Source: Polytrichum commune (taxonomy: Eukaryota; Streptophyta; Polytrichopsida; Polytrichales; Polytrichaceae). Taken from it: a DNA stretch of 64,000 bases. A program made the translations under genes and the position numbers. Each line of letters starts with the position of its first letter. The stretch's first letter is position 1. Location of the stretch: the NCBI GenBank assembly GCA_950295325.1, contig OX485805.1, forward strand, positions 29,311,501 to 29,375,500, read 5' to 3'. This document shows positions 40,086-52,300 of the stretch, piece after piece. A model generated the notes under the pieces. It saw only the letters and a program-made list of their open reading frames with translations. It had not been told where the DNA came from and did no database searches.

Positions 40086-41185
40086 GGTGTTTGATGTACA
40101 CCAACATGAATAGGAGGATGTTTTACTTTACCAAGCTTCAACGTAGGGTTACTTCCTTCTTTTCAGGAGGGTGTTGCTGCCACCTATGGTGGGTCCCCAA
40201 GGGCTTGTTTGTTGTCGAGTTTTGTTTTGTATTAAACATGGAAGGTATTTTATGGTTATTTGGTGTACTTATTTCATGAGGTTTTTGGTCTCATGTGCGG
40301 ATATGTTGAGGAATTGTACGTTGTTCAACGGGATTAAAGTTAGTGAGGGTTGGCTCATTACAAGCGCCTAATACACATAGGTAGATTTGATCATTGAAGA
40401 CATTTATCAACATAGGTCAATTTGATCATCGGAAACCCATTCATCAACATAGGTAAATTTGGCTTGTGCCACATTAGTGCAAGTTCTATTTCTTGGTGAT
40501 CTTTGTTTATGTATAAGTGTAGATTTTGGATTGCTAGTGGGCTCCAGTGGGGACTCCTTCGGTCAGCATGGGGTCTTATGTGCAATGTGTATGTGGGCTG
40601 TGGGGGTTGGTTTATGTAGGGTGGTGCCGTTGTTTGCAAGATGTTCGGTTGTTTTATTTATTGATATTCCAATGTGTGCTCTCACTTTTTGTATCGTGAC
40701 TTTGTGGGTAGACCATCTAATTTGGTGGACAATTGTTGACATGAGTAGTTTGTCAAGAGGGTTCAAGTACTGGGATGACATGTATCTGATGTGGTTGTTT
40801 ATTAGGTAGACATTGTTAATGATAATTATGGGTATAAACGTGTCTTGGGTGAGGTCGATTGTGGTTGTAAGTGCTATAAAGATGGCATAGGCTTAAGGGT
40901 TAGGTCGAATTACCACAATAATCACCACAATCTCGTAGATTCGTTTATATGGTTCACACTAGAATTGATTTTCATACTAGTGTAGGTACTTTGGCCATTC
41001 AATCATAGGATTGTATTGTACGGTGTTTGGTGAGATTGTGGTGATTATGTGTGTGTCCTTGTGTTTTGCTTGGGAGTTTGTTCTTTCTGTGTAAAGATGA
41101 TGATGGTCGTGATGTTATTATCTTGTTTTGCGGTCATTCGTGCCCCAATGCATTGCTTCCATGGTTGAGTTGTGGTATGTGGGGC
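40086..41185. other. AT-rich spacer, no gene recognised
   Basis: Short duplicated phrases occur, for example 'catcaacatagg' near 40400 and 40440. Frames of up to 116 codons have no recognisable motif. I see nothing that supports a gene. Confidence 0.4.
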
Positions 41186-41303
41186 CACTAGTAGAAAACT
41201 CTGCCAAAAATCGGTTGCGGTTTAGCAAGTGCAGATAAGGTTGGTCAAAAGAACCGCAGCCGATTTCGGCTATGATATTTTTGGGCATAGTTTTTTACTA
41301 GTG
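41186..41303. mobile_element. Mini CACTA-type MITE
   Basis: The left end is CACTAGTAGAAAACT and the right end, reverse-complemented, CACTAGTAAAAAACT. Inside, 'tgccaaaaatcggttgcggtt' on the left is mirrored by 'aaccgcagccgattt' and 'ttttgggcat' on the right. CACTA ends with a 3-bp target duplication define the En/Spm (CMC) superfamily; here the flanks (GGC and GGT) agree at two of three bases. Length is 118 bp, with no coding. Confidence 0.75.
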
Positions 41304-41816
41304 GGTGGGCTAGTCCAACACCTTCCCATTTTGATGAGTTTGAGAAATCCGGAGGAGCAAAATAATATTTCTCTATTGTGTTATATTGTGAGAAATTTAT
41401 TGGACATGTGTGTGGAGAGGAGTAGTATGAGTGTGTGATTTGGTAGGTAGCAATTAAGATGTTAACTTTATTATTGTTAACTGTAGTGTTTGATGTTCAT
41501 TGTTGAACATGTACTTTTTGGGTTTTTCCTTGGGAGGATGGTAACATATCTTTGGGTAAGCCATAGAGTTGTTGTGGTGAAATCTTCTAGTGTGGGTTGG
41601 AGTGAATTAATCATAGGGTGTGTGTTGAATTAGTTACATCTTTCCCATAGTGTCAAAACACCCAATTTGACTTTTGTTGGTAAAAAATGCAATCCATACC
41701 AAAACGTTATGGCACAATGTAACTTCAAATAGTAAGTGAGACTGCATACCATAAACGGTGTAAAGTAATGTAGCAAACAGGAAAAAAGTAACCTAATAAG
41801 GGCCATCTACCTTATG

Positions 41817-42296
41817 TCACTTGTCTACCTTATCTACCGCAAATGGCCCTCCATCACCTGTGACATCCATATTTTCTTCTAAGCTTTCATAACCTACCCC
41901 CCCCAAATTTTGTCTTGTGCCCTCCAATATCATGGTTAAAAAGGGTGTGTCTGCTACATCAACAACATATTGTAAAGAAAGCTTTTGCCATAGTTTACCA
42001 AGTACTAGCCCAGAGGTGACGTAAGTTGCAAATTTTAAACCAGTATATATTAAGAGATGGGAATTATCATATATGAGCATGCCTTTCATCCAGCCAACAC
42101 ACATGAAGAAAACTTGCTCATCACAACCGTCGGTTGCGACTAGGCCATTGCAATTCGTGGCGAGAAAATGCATAATCAAATCATTTTGGTCGTCAACCAG
42201 AGGGTTTTGGTTTACATCCAGAGGGTTTTGGTTTTCGTCTAGAGGGTTTTGGTCGCTAAGTTTTAAAATTTGCGACCAAAAACCTTTAGTTGACAT
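41817..42296 (-). CDS. Hypothetical 159-residue protein with Asn-Gln-Asn-Pro-Leu repeats
   Basis: An uninterrupted ATG-to-TGA frame, not recognised. Residues about 16-38 contain three seven-residue repeats of the DQNPLDE / NQNPLDV / NQNPLVD type, encoded by a 21-bp tandem repeat. The remainder includes a hydrophobic stretch and an acidic C-terminus (about EENMDVTGDGG). Its 5' end lies inside an imperfect palindrome (42143-42341), and it is back to back with a transposase relic on the other strand. It is most likely transposon-derived or a chance frame; no promoter is evident. Confidence 0.25.
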   Translation of the reverse strand: MSTKGFWSQILKLSDQNPLDENQNPLDVNQNPLVDDQNDLIMHFLATNCNGLVATDGCDEQVFFMCVGWMKGMLIYDNSHLLIYTGLKFATYVTSGLVLGKLWQKLSLQYVVDVADTPFLTMILEGTRQNLGGVGYESLEENMDVTGDGGPFAVDKVDK

Positions 42297-42341
42297 TTAA
42301 AATGATTTACTTGTGCATTTTCTCAGCATGATCCGCAATGG
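42143..42341. repeat. Imperfect inverted repeat enclosing a 21-bp tandem repeat
   Basis: The arms 42143-42185 ('ccattgcaattcgtggcg' then 'agaaaatgcataatcaaatcat') and 42300-42341 ('aatgatttacttgtgcatttt' onward) are reverse complements with a few mismatches. Between them lie three 21-bp units containing 'agagggttttggt'. The structure resembles a transposon end or a foldback. Confidence 0.7.
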
Positions 42342-42383
42342 CCAAGTTGCAATGGATGGTTGTAGTGGACAATTCTTATTCTA

Positions 42384-43520
42384 ATGACAGAAAGGCTTGA
42401 CCATTCCATCTTAAATAACCTCTCAATAGCCTCAACTAGACCAATTTGGGGTCTTGGGCGCAAAATTCAGAAGATCCGTCTCACTCTTGCTCTTGTTGTA
42501 AACATGATAAGCACTAACAAGTTGAAACCTATGAAGATTTACAAATTTATGCGCCCAAGATGCTTTGAAAGATGGTTACGAATAGATTATAGGTGGTGGT
42601 TTGCAAAACAAACGGCATTGAATGACATCATATGTATTTGAGAATTGAATGATAAGCCTTAATGTACATTTTAAATCTCAAAAGCGGAAGGTAGTTTTAA
42701 TTATAGACAAGTTTGCTACTCATTCCCTTAAGCATGTTGGTAGGGTTGAATCATTTAGTTTTTCAACTTTGTAGTTGAGCAATATTACTATTGCTTTCAT
42801 GCCACCTAATGTTACAAGTGTGGTACAACCCTTGGATCAAGGAACAATTGCTTCATTCAAAGTTCAGTATAAGAAGAAGCTTTTGGAAAGGGTTGTCTCT
42901 CAATTTGATTCTTCTACTACTCACTAGGAGTTGAGGAAATGGTGCCTAATGTAAGGCAAGCTATTATGCGGTGGTCTCAACTGTGGAGAGAGACAAATCC
43001 CCAAATCATACAAAACAACTGGGGGATGTTCAAGGTTTTACCCACAAACCAGAGTGCCAATTTTGCCACGGATGATGAACGTGGGACATCGAGAATGAAA
43101 GAAGCAACAAATAAATTGGCAAGTCTCATGTCCTCTTTGAATCTTGGAAGTGAAGAAATTCCTATTAAAGAATATGTGCAATTGGTAGGAGAGGAAATTG
43201 TTGATGTAGAATACAACAATGGGGTAGAGAAATCCTTTTGGGTTCAGATTTGAATGAAAAGGTAATGGAGGGGAATGATGTGGATGACCAACCAACATCA
43301 ATAGTCAACCTTCCTCCAGCCTGTGAGTATGCTTAATTACTAACAAGTTTTGTAGTGGAGCATCCTTCGGAGTTTTCAATTATAGATGTGATGAACATGC
43401 AATCATTTATGAGTAAATTGAACAAGATGTCGATTTCCAACATCAACAAACATCATCAGAAGACAATAGATCTTACATTCATAGTGTGTGCTATGATGAA
43501 GACATCATCATGGGATTATA
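42384..43520 (+). pseudogene. Tigger/CENP-B-like (pogo-type) DDE transposase relic
   Basis: Three frames read successive parts of a DDE transposase. They are KIRLTLALVVNM...NKLKPMKIYKF.RPRCF (about 42460-42560), LNVHFKSQKRKVVLIIDKFATHS (about 42659-42727, one catalytic Asp region) and IAFMPPNVTSVVQPLDQG (about 42793-42846, with the later Asp). Then come ASFKVQYKKKLLERVVSQFD, VRQAIMRWSQLWRETNPQII and NNWGMFKVLP. Stops and frameshifts at about 42642, 42774, 42926 and 42945 break it, and the N-terminal DNA-binding domain is missing. A tail from 43250 (INNLPPACEYA-like, broken) continues the relationship. Confidence 0.8.
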
Positions 43521-43756
43521 TTTGTTTTTCTTAGTCTCCCTATTAGGTGATATTGTGAGAATATTTATGCACAAAAAAAAATTCTTTCACACTTATGTAT
43601 CTTCATTGTGTATACAAAATGACATTTTACATTGAAACAAGCCATTATATTTATATATAAAGCCTTGATAGTACAACATTTTAGACCAAAAGTGTCATTT
43701 TAATGGGGGAGAACAGTAATTCCCTCTCTCCATTATATATGATGTATACTTCTCAA

Positions 43757-44125
43757 AAGGCACCACGGGCCTTGGCTTGGTGGTTAGGGCTCATGGCCCC
43801 CAATGAGGAGGTTGTGGGTTCTATTCCCCATGCCGGCGTGGTGCTCACCACCTTAGTCCACCCAACTATGGTGGGGGGTCCTTGGACCTTGTTGTATGGG
43901 TACCTCAAAGCCTTTTGGGGGGATACCATGTCCGGTATCTTCAAGGCACTAGTGACTAGCTAGGAACTAGTATAGTGTGTCACTATAGTGTCCATCCTCG
44001 AAAGGGGAGAGTAGTATTGTCCCAATTTCCCCTTGTCCAGTGGGCATCGGGTCATTTGACATTACGAACGGACACTTTATTCACGCCGGCCCCTTGCTAA
44101 AAAGGGACCGGAGTTTCTATCTATC
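43757..44125 (+). mobile_element. tRNA-derived SINE, full length, with 12-bp target duplication
   Basis: Perfect direct repeats TATACTTCTCAA flank it (43745-43756 and 44126-44137). The head carries Pol III promoter boxes: an A box in 'ggcttggtggttagggctc' and a B box in 'gtgggttctattccc'. The body is about 370 bp. The 3' part has ATTCACGCCGG, a stem-loop (CCGGCCCCTT paired with AAGGGACCGG) and a (TATC)n tail. The open frame across its head is not a gene. It is related at the 3' end to the 109-bp insert at 24851-24959. Confidence 0.92.
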
Positions 44126-45944
44126 TATACTTCTCAATACCTCACCCATGGCCACTGAGATAAATAGAGTTCGATGGAACTCTTATTAGTGACAACCACC
44201 GAAGTTGTAGATCACTGGGTGTTCTTAAGATGTGGATACATTGCTCCACCCTTGGACGATTCGGGACACGTGTTATGCGAAATTGAGGTCTAGGGTCTCA
44301 ACTCCAAGGTTGATAATATGGCCAACAAAGTCACATCCGCCCTTGGAAACTCCACAAACTGTGCTCAATAGGAACAGGCAACCGAGACGCATCAGTAAGA
44401 AGACGTAACACAAAGCTCACATGCCACTAATTGCATGATGGCAAGTGCTTGAACCTCTGGACCAACCGCCCCAAAAAGCACACAACATGACATAGAGCTC
44501 TCTTCCACCAACTCAAATAAAGTGGACCCAATTTGGTTGCTTGTCTTAATCGGACACCTGTATTTGAGTGTTGTTTTGGTTAGGTGTGATAAAAGAACTC
44601 GTGCTTTTGAAAGAGATAGCACTACGTTCTCAACATTTGTTAACAACTTTAGTAGGTCTAGTAGACAAACATGTTTGTTGGCATGTTTGCGGGGCGGGGG
44701 GGGGGGGGGGATCCATATGATCCTTTAAAAGGAAAAGAATGTTTGATTTTATAATGAACAAGATATTCATACTGAGCTACGGAGTTTATGGGCAAATTGG
44801 TTACATAATGTTAATTTGAGGTTGTTACATAACATAACTTAGTTTAGAAGGCAAAGTACATGGATCCATGATAGTACAAGCATTATGTGCGTCTAGTGCT
44901 TAGGATAGTCCTTTCAAGACTATGATTCAAGGTTGAGTATAAGTAAGGCAAGGAATTGGCAAGCATAAGTGACACTCATAATTTGAATCGACTCTTTTAC
45001 TAACAAGCTCGACCGCTTAGTTTAACCCAACAGTGCGCCCATAATATAAGTGTCATCAAACATGTGGCCAAGATTAGAAAAGAGAACATCGGGCTTGAGC
45101 TAAACCACAACATTACTCAATGATACGCATGCGCCTTTTGGGCTCACGAATCGACTTAAAACTATTCTTCCGTGATTCTTGGGATGCCTCATTCTCAGCT
45201 TAAGCAGAAGGAGTACATCACACTAACCTACTTGAGTAGGCGATTCTCTATAATCCTCACTTTGACATTAACATATTTCACCACCCATGTTATAAAGGGG
45301 TCACAACCCAATAGTTGAGTTAAATGTTATGACAAACGCCATGTACATAACATTACTCAGTTGATGAGTTGCGTTCATGAACTCCACTAGTAAATTCAGA
45401 AATAAAACCTCCGGATATCAGAATCCCAGTGTTTCAGACCGAATTTGAAGTCAAGGCAGTTGAACATAACTCATTGGCTACATATTTTTTACGTCACCAT
45501 CTTATACTAATCGTGTGTTTAATATCCCAAGAGAAGTCGGCTAATCGGAAAATCGTAACGAATTATTAAGACTCATCCCCTCTAACTCAGCGCAGTTGAT
45601 CCCGGCACTTTTCCGGCACCTTCCCCACTGCTCCCAAAGTTCCACCATACCTATCGAAAGTGGGTTTCTGTGGTGTTTATTGTGGATGGAATTCATGCCA
45701 CCCACAATCACAGGCACAACGTGTGCGTGATTTGGGAGCCTCAGAATGTTCTATTGTAAGTTATATACCTTTTTATACTTTCAAGCACTTTTCCTTGCAG
45801 GGCCCGAGTCGAGTGTAGACCAGTCCTCCACAGTTCTCGGAAAATGCCACTCGCGTCTCTGACATCATCCTCAAATTAATCTCCTGCTCATGAATTTGAC
45901 TGTTGATTTCCACTCTGCACCAGGTAACTTACTGCAGCTATGAT

Positions 45945-46065
45945 CGGGGAGAACCGGCAGTTAGTTACAGATGAACCAGTTGAGTTCGAGAAATAACCGG
46001 TTGAAGTTCAAGACTGCATGAAAATTACCGATCATTTTAGAGGAATCTATAGAATCTATTAGTAA
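45945..46065 (+). mobile_element. Family B TIR element, truncated copy
   Basis: It starts 'cggggagaaccggcagttag' and continues through 'ccggttgaagttcaagactgc' and 'aattaccgatcattttagagg' like the full-length copies, then ends near 46065 without the right TIR. Confidence 0.65.
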
Positions 46066-47869
46066 TTAGTAGTAAACCAACACCATTAAGTAAATTTTTG
46101 GTTTTCAGTTAGAAATGAAGAACTTCCACTGAGTTGGAAAGGTGGCATAGTAGGAGTATGATTTATGCGACATATGTTCAAGGATGTGGCTCATGAACAT
46201 TATACAAAGTTTATGTTTTCGTCTGGATTGACATTGCGTTGAGATCCAATCCCAAAAAATCAGAATTTAAAACTCGCATTAGAAAGGTTGTGATGAGCGG
46301 CTAGAAATGATTCTTCCTCCACAACTAGAGTCCTCTGAAATTGATCCTCCCCACAATAATGAGGTTGTAATATTGATGAATAATGTTGTGTAGTGCTCAT
46401 CCAAGTAGTAATATTCTTTGTTTAAAAAATAAATTGGGTGACACTATCATCCTATAAATGATGATAAAAGTTGCTCTGATTGAAAATAGATTGAGCGTTT
46501 GGATATATTATGGAATTTGCTACGATTTGAAGCAAGGTGCAGCGAAATCTCGCCACATCTCCCACGTGCTCTTGTAGGCTCTTGGAAGCACTTCTGAAGC
46601 TCTTGACACGAGCACATAAAGAGGTGCTTTCAAAGTGCGGCCACCGACCCTTTTTGTGCCCATTGCAGATTATCTGATCCCAAATCCTCTACCCAATCCC
46701 ACTCTTGCATTGATACTTACGAAGGTATGTGGCCTTATTGTGACTTCATGGACGGTTTGGACTTTTGGATCAAACCATGAACTCTCGTAGCGAGTTAGTT
46801 ATTGCAAATCACGCAGATTGTCATTTTTATAGGAGGTCAAATTTGAAGGTCCCTTTCTCTTCAATTGATTGTATAGGGCTCTCTAAGTTGTGTTAACAAT
46901 TGATCCTAGAACGGTGTCTATAATATGAGCACAAATCCAATATCATTGTAGCACATGTCATTTTGGTGCCGTTCATATATCCAAGCCATGGGAGATAGTA
47001 GAAAATGCTTGGTGCGGTATATGGGCCTTTACTTTACATTCGTTCACTACACTAAGTATTGTGTTTAGTGTCACTTACTATTTGGAATAACACTATGCTA
47101 TTTATTGCATATCTCATTATTCATCAACAAAGGTCATAATTTGGACATTATAGAACAATCACATCTTTACTTGGGTTAAAAACATTACATTAATAGTACA
47201 AGGATATAGCATTCGAGTGTCTTTCAATCAACAAGTTGATTCCTAAATGCATGGAAGTTTCAGCTTGAAGCCTTGAATGAAAGATGTATTATAGAATTTG
47301 AATTAGAGACTTTATTTGGAGTTCCAAGTATTAAGGGTTCCAACCGCTCCAAGGTTCATATCTTGAAGTTGTTAATAGAATATTCCGATCAGTTTGGCCT
47401 AGATGGTGACGAACTTCATTAGTTCAAAGAGAAAGAACCAAACCTAAGAAAAAGTAAGTGTGACTTGAGAAAGATATGTTTGAAAGATACTCGCACCCAC
47501 TTTATAGCTTCTTAGGCATTTAAGAGTTAAGGTATTTATGAAATTACTGCTTCTTTATAAAAACTCGAGGAGGCCTAAATTCTTCAAAAAAATTAACGGC
47601 ACCAATTCTGCAGATAAAAGTTTAATTACAGGTACATGATTTGAGGTGAATCGGTAGTCCCAAGTAACTGACTCAGGTCTCATCTAGGCAGGGGAAACAG
47701 AAAGCATCAGTCGAGGTACTACCTTACCCACTTGGAACTGGAAGGCGTCAAGAAGGGCTTCTCTGGGGTACAGATTAACCAACATTTAGTGTACCTTTCA
47801 AGTAACCCTGAGTTTCCTCGATCCAAGGTGGGTTGCATTTTATGAGGTTTGATTCCCCCAATGAACGAG

Positions 47870-48087
47870 GGGGAGAACCGACCGCTAGTTACAGATGACT
47901 CGGTTGAGTTTGAGAAAAAATGACCGACCGAAGTTCAAGACTACAGAAAAATTACCGATCATCTTAGAGAAATCTATGGATTATATCTCAATCTAATAAA
48001 GAAAATCTGAAAGCTGACAACATGTACCCGATTGGACTTGGAAACACTAGGATCTTCACCGATGATGCCCAGAAATCTCCCCGGACA
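47870..48087 (+). mobile_element. Family B TIR element, second full-length copy
   Basis: It has the same length (about 218 bp) and block order as 26890-27108. The right end is TCTCCCCGGACA, the reverse complement of the left end TGTCCGGGGAGA of copy 1. Its own left end is degraded to 'gggggagaacc'. Confidence 0.7.
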
Positions 48088-48977
48088 TTGGAAACTCATG
48101 TTCTACACGTTCTTATAAAGTAGATGCCTGCTCATCACTTGTCATGACCACATCTCCATCATTCCAGAACCTCATGTGAGTGCAAAGACCTACCTAATAC
48201 CTTGATGATATTCCCAACAAGCACAAATAATCTCAAACCTCACAAAAGCTTTCTCCTGTGTTTTTCTCCAAAAAGTATCCTACTTCAACAAGATCCAGAG
48301 TGCCTAGCACATAAATTTGAGGCAATCCTGATGTGAGAATGAGTGGTAGCCATTAGAGACAACTTGACAGAACTAAGATTCTCTGCATGTATATATACGG
48401 TTGAGGCATCTATAACCAATAGAATAAGCCAGTTTAAGTTTACGTTTGTTGAGGAGTAATAGCAGGGAATTATTTTTCTTGCATAGAGATGCAGATTCTA
48501 AGGAGAATGCAATTTTGTGTTTATAGTTCATGAATATGGGAATTGCTACACATTCCAAAGCGAAAAATGTTAAGGTTCCACATAGTCGACCTATAGGTGT
48601 ACCTCATAAACCGCTCATCTCAATGCTACCCCTTGGCTAGGACAATTGTCAAATCTCTTATGGGACTAATCAACCACAAGCCACCACCGCATAAACTTTA
48701 AAAAGACATAGATCTCATCTATGTCAGCATTACATGACCACAGTGAGCGGTTGAATGGACATGGTCAATTATGGATACCTCGACCTTGAAGTATGTAGTT
48801 TGCAGATTCAGTGTACTGGTAGGTCAATGAATCAAGGACACGTGGCAAACAGGGCATTGAGAGACTTCAAAAACTGTCCCAACCCCCCATGTCAGCCGTT
48901 GGCCACTTAAAGACCTGCCAACACAAAACATTTGGAAAGACCTCGAACTTCCAAATTATGAATAAGGAATCATGCAC

Positions 48978-49017
48978 CCCCAATATCTATCTGCCCGTGA
49001 TCAGATAGATATTGGGG
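48978..49017. repeat. Perfect 16-bp hairpin
   Basis: CCCCAATATCTATCTG at 48978-48993 is exactly mirrored at 49002-49017 with an 8-base loop. It lies about 290 bases beyond the CDKC stop codon. It could be a tiny MITE remnant or an RNA structure in the CDKC 3' region; nothing decides between these. Confidence 0.8.
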
Positions 49018-49302
49018 ATCCACTTGAAAGTCAACACCCTATCATTTCAATTCGACAAGGCATGAAAACCAGTGTCCAGGACTAAAGACTCAGAGATGCT
49101 GCATTGGTCATAATAAAGGAATCCTCCACATGTATTGCTCTTCCAATTCATGGTTGAATAAAGTCCAACTCACATAGCAGGTTGATGTGAGTCACTGTAC
49201 ATAACAAAATTAGTATACATGAATGCTTTCTAATTTATCCTTACTACAAAGTATTCCAGGAATCCAAAATCGGTTGCTCTCCTTCAAATTTTAAAAGACT
49301 AA

Positions 49303-52300
49303 TCAGCGTGGTTGCTGCCGATAGTCTGGCCTATGAGGAGATGTTGGCTGAAAACCAGAATGAGACGCACGCGCATAGGCCCCATCAATATCCACATACT
49401 GAGCAGTAGGCTGCACATACAACATACGCATAAGACATTTCTGTGCCTTGAATTTTTTTGGAAACCAAACTGCAACCTTTCACATTTTGGGGAAAGTGGA
49501 TCTTCATTGCAAGAAAACAAACCCCAAAAAATGAAGTCACACTTATAATTTTAGTGAGGGAAATTTTACCTGTTGCATGTAAGGCTGGCCTCCATATGCA
49601 GGAGGCTGCGGACCAGCTGCCATACCACTGCAAGCACATACATATATTTTTATTAATTACAACTCTCCATTCTTCACTTATTTACAACATGAATTATAGG
49701 GTAGATTGTAGGGTGCTAAAGTCGACACAACACCTAAAACCAACACCGTAAGATCTTGCATGATAAAGACATACTGATTCTGGAAATGTGCACTACCTTA
49801 CCATCAGGCTCTCCTAGCAGTTTTGGGTAATGCACCAATGAAACTCAGAACCTTTATAACCATTGCATAGCATATCCAAAGAAGGCATACTTTGGTACAT
49901 TGCAATGCCCTTTCAATTGCTAACAAGATATATGTGAAATATATAATATCTAACAATAGTATCTATACTCGGGGCCTAAAATTCACGATTTAAGCAGCCT
50001 CTACAATAATAATCTTATCATAATAGATTAAAAAGAGCACCACTGCAGTTACAAATGCTCACCCAAATTGTTGTGGTCCACGACCACCAACTGGAAGACC
50101 CCTCCCTCCACCATATGGTCCAGCGGCATAGCCTCCTCCACTTGGGCCTCCATAACCACCCCCTCCTCTACCTCCCTGAGGTCCCATGCTAGGGGCTGTG
50201 TAGCCACCCTGCTGCTGTGATGGCCCTCCATAGCCTCCACCTGGTCCACCACGATTTTGTCCTCCATACCCACCACTTTGATTCGGTCCTCCATGGGGAG
50301 GACGCCCTCCTCCAGAAGCCCTGCCCTGATTGTTTCCACCCTGCCCTCTGCCATTGCAGTAATATTATCAGGAAGTTGTACAGACATGAACCAAGAACTC
50401 ATTTTCAACCCCTAGACATCACTCTCACAACCCTGGATGTGGGTAGGTTATTCCTAGATCAAGTAAAGCAATCTGCAGAACTTTACATTAAAAAATAAAC
50501 GTAGACAAAGTGTATGTTATCTAAGAGTAGATTTTGTGTAATCGATAGTTGAGTTGCCAAGATTAAAAATTCAAGTAAAAAGGACAAATTGTCATCACTT
50601 ATGGAAAAAGGTCCCATACCTGTTATAATTGTTGTTGTTGTGTTGATTAGATGGGCCATTCACATGCAATGGAGGTCCCAAGTTATGACCTGGCTGATGA
50701 GGACCAGGTCGAAGAGGTTGTTGCTGCTGTTGAGGGTTCTGGATTGGTGGCAGGCGGGTGTGGGGAGCTGGGTGATGCATAGTCTTCATTCGTTTTGCTT
50801 GCTCCTCTTGTTGTTGTCGTTGTTGCTGCCTCTTCTTCTTGGTCTGAAACTCGTGTGACGCTTCATACTTTGGTAAACTGTAAAACAAACATAATTATGT
50901 CAGACAAATGCTTATGACCACCACCTTAACTCAATTGTCAGCATAGTGCTTGGTGCACTGTACACTTACCTTCTGCTCAAATTCACTTTCAAAGCCAAGT
51001 AGTGCCTACCTTGAATTGCAATATCAGTAGACTGAAAGAGCTGATGAGGAACCAAATTATTATGGGAGCTATATTATCATGCTTGAAGCTCCCTCTAGAA
51101 GACTACTTGATAATTACTCAGGCACTCATTCCAGTGACAAGGTCTAAGTTCATTGGTCCCTCACACATCCACTATTGGGAAGTACCGCACAGTAACTCCA
51201 TCAAAAGTATGTAGGATTGCTTGTATGTCATGTGTCAAAAACATGTCCACTGAACCAGATCAACTACATCAACTCGAACAACAACGAAAAGGAATATCAC
51301 CTGCTTGGTGCACAAGGAAACGGCTCCACCCAAAAGTATTCAGCATCCAATGCATCTTTGGCAGAAATTCTCTGCACAAACAAGGTCACAGTTTTGACAA
51401 CTCATACCAAATGCTACAGCACAATAGATTCCCAAAGTCCTTGCTTTGAGCCTATGGGATGAGTACCAAATGAAGATACATATATATATACCTAAATGAA
51501 GCCTAAAAATGCACTGCAAATGTTTGCTCACTACAAAGATGTTTCGAGTGAATTCTGCTGACTAAACTATGGTGGAGGAATCAACTTACATATTCAGGAT
51601 CCAGTGTCAACATCCGCTCCAACAGATCAAGGGCATGGCGATCAAAACTGTAAAAAAAGAAACAGTGAGTGACTCAACCATAGTACAAGGGCCAATTAAC
51701 CAAACCTGATCTCAATAATGGAGAGCTAAGATATAACTGTTGATATTCACAACCTGTTGTAAGAGCCAAGTAAGAAGATGTGTATTCAAGGGGTCAGAAT
51801 TCACAAAGTACGAGTGCGTTGAATGTAAAACTTACTGTTTGAATAAATCTTTCACACGCCTTTTTGTTGGCCTTTCAGACTTGAACTGGTGATAGTATGG
51901 CAACCTGCTGACACCAGGCCAGTTGGTTTCATCAGGAGATCCACACAATTCACATATCTTTTGAAATTGCTCAGTCTGCAGCCATAACCACAAACCACGT
52001 CAGAGAAGTCCAGAGATATGGGAACTATATATCTTCACAGAGCCTCAAAAACCATATCTTAGACACACTATAGAGAACTTTTTCACTAAATCTTACAAAC
52101 ACCATCTCATTTGGTATGCAGGAGTCATCAATTTTCTACTACTTTCTAGAATAACACAAGTTTTCGCATCTATGTTGATCCAGGCTCCAAACAAGGACCA
52201 AACCAACTAAAAATTAGCCACACAAGCCAGCTGGTGATTTGCAACCACCATCAAGTCCTCAATCATACTGCATAGTTGGAAACTCCAGGTTCTTTAGCAT

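Larger units (their letters stand above)
44138..49302. other. Spacer downstream of CDKC
   Basis: It contains a reversed family A end fragment near 44560, a 15-base G run (44696-44710), family B elements (45945-46065 and 47870-48087) and a 16-bp perfect hairpin (48978-49017). A frame from about 47265 to 47420 reads a plausible but unrecognised 51-residue segment ending in TAG. The last few hundred bases before 49303 are probably the CDKC 3' region. No gene is supported. Confidence 0.45.
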
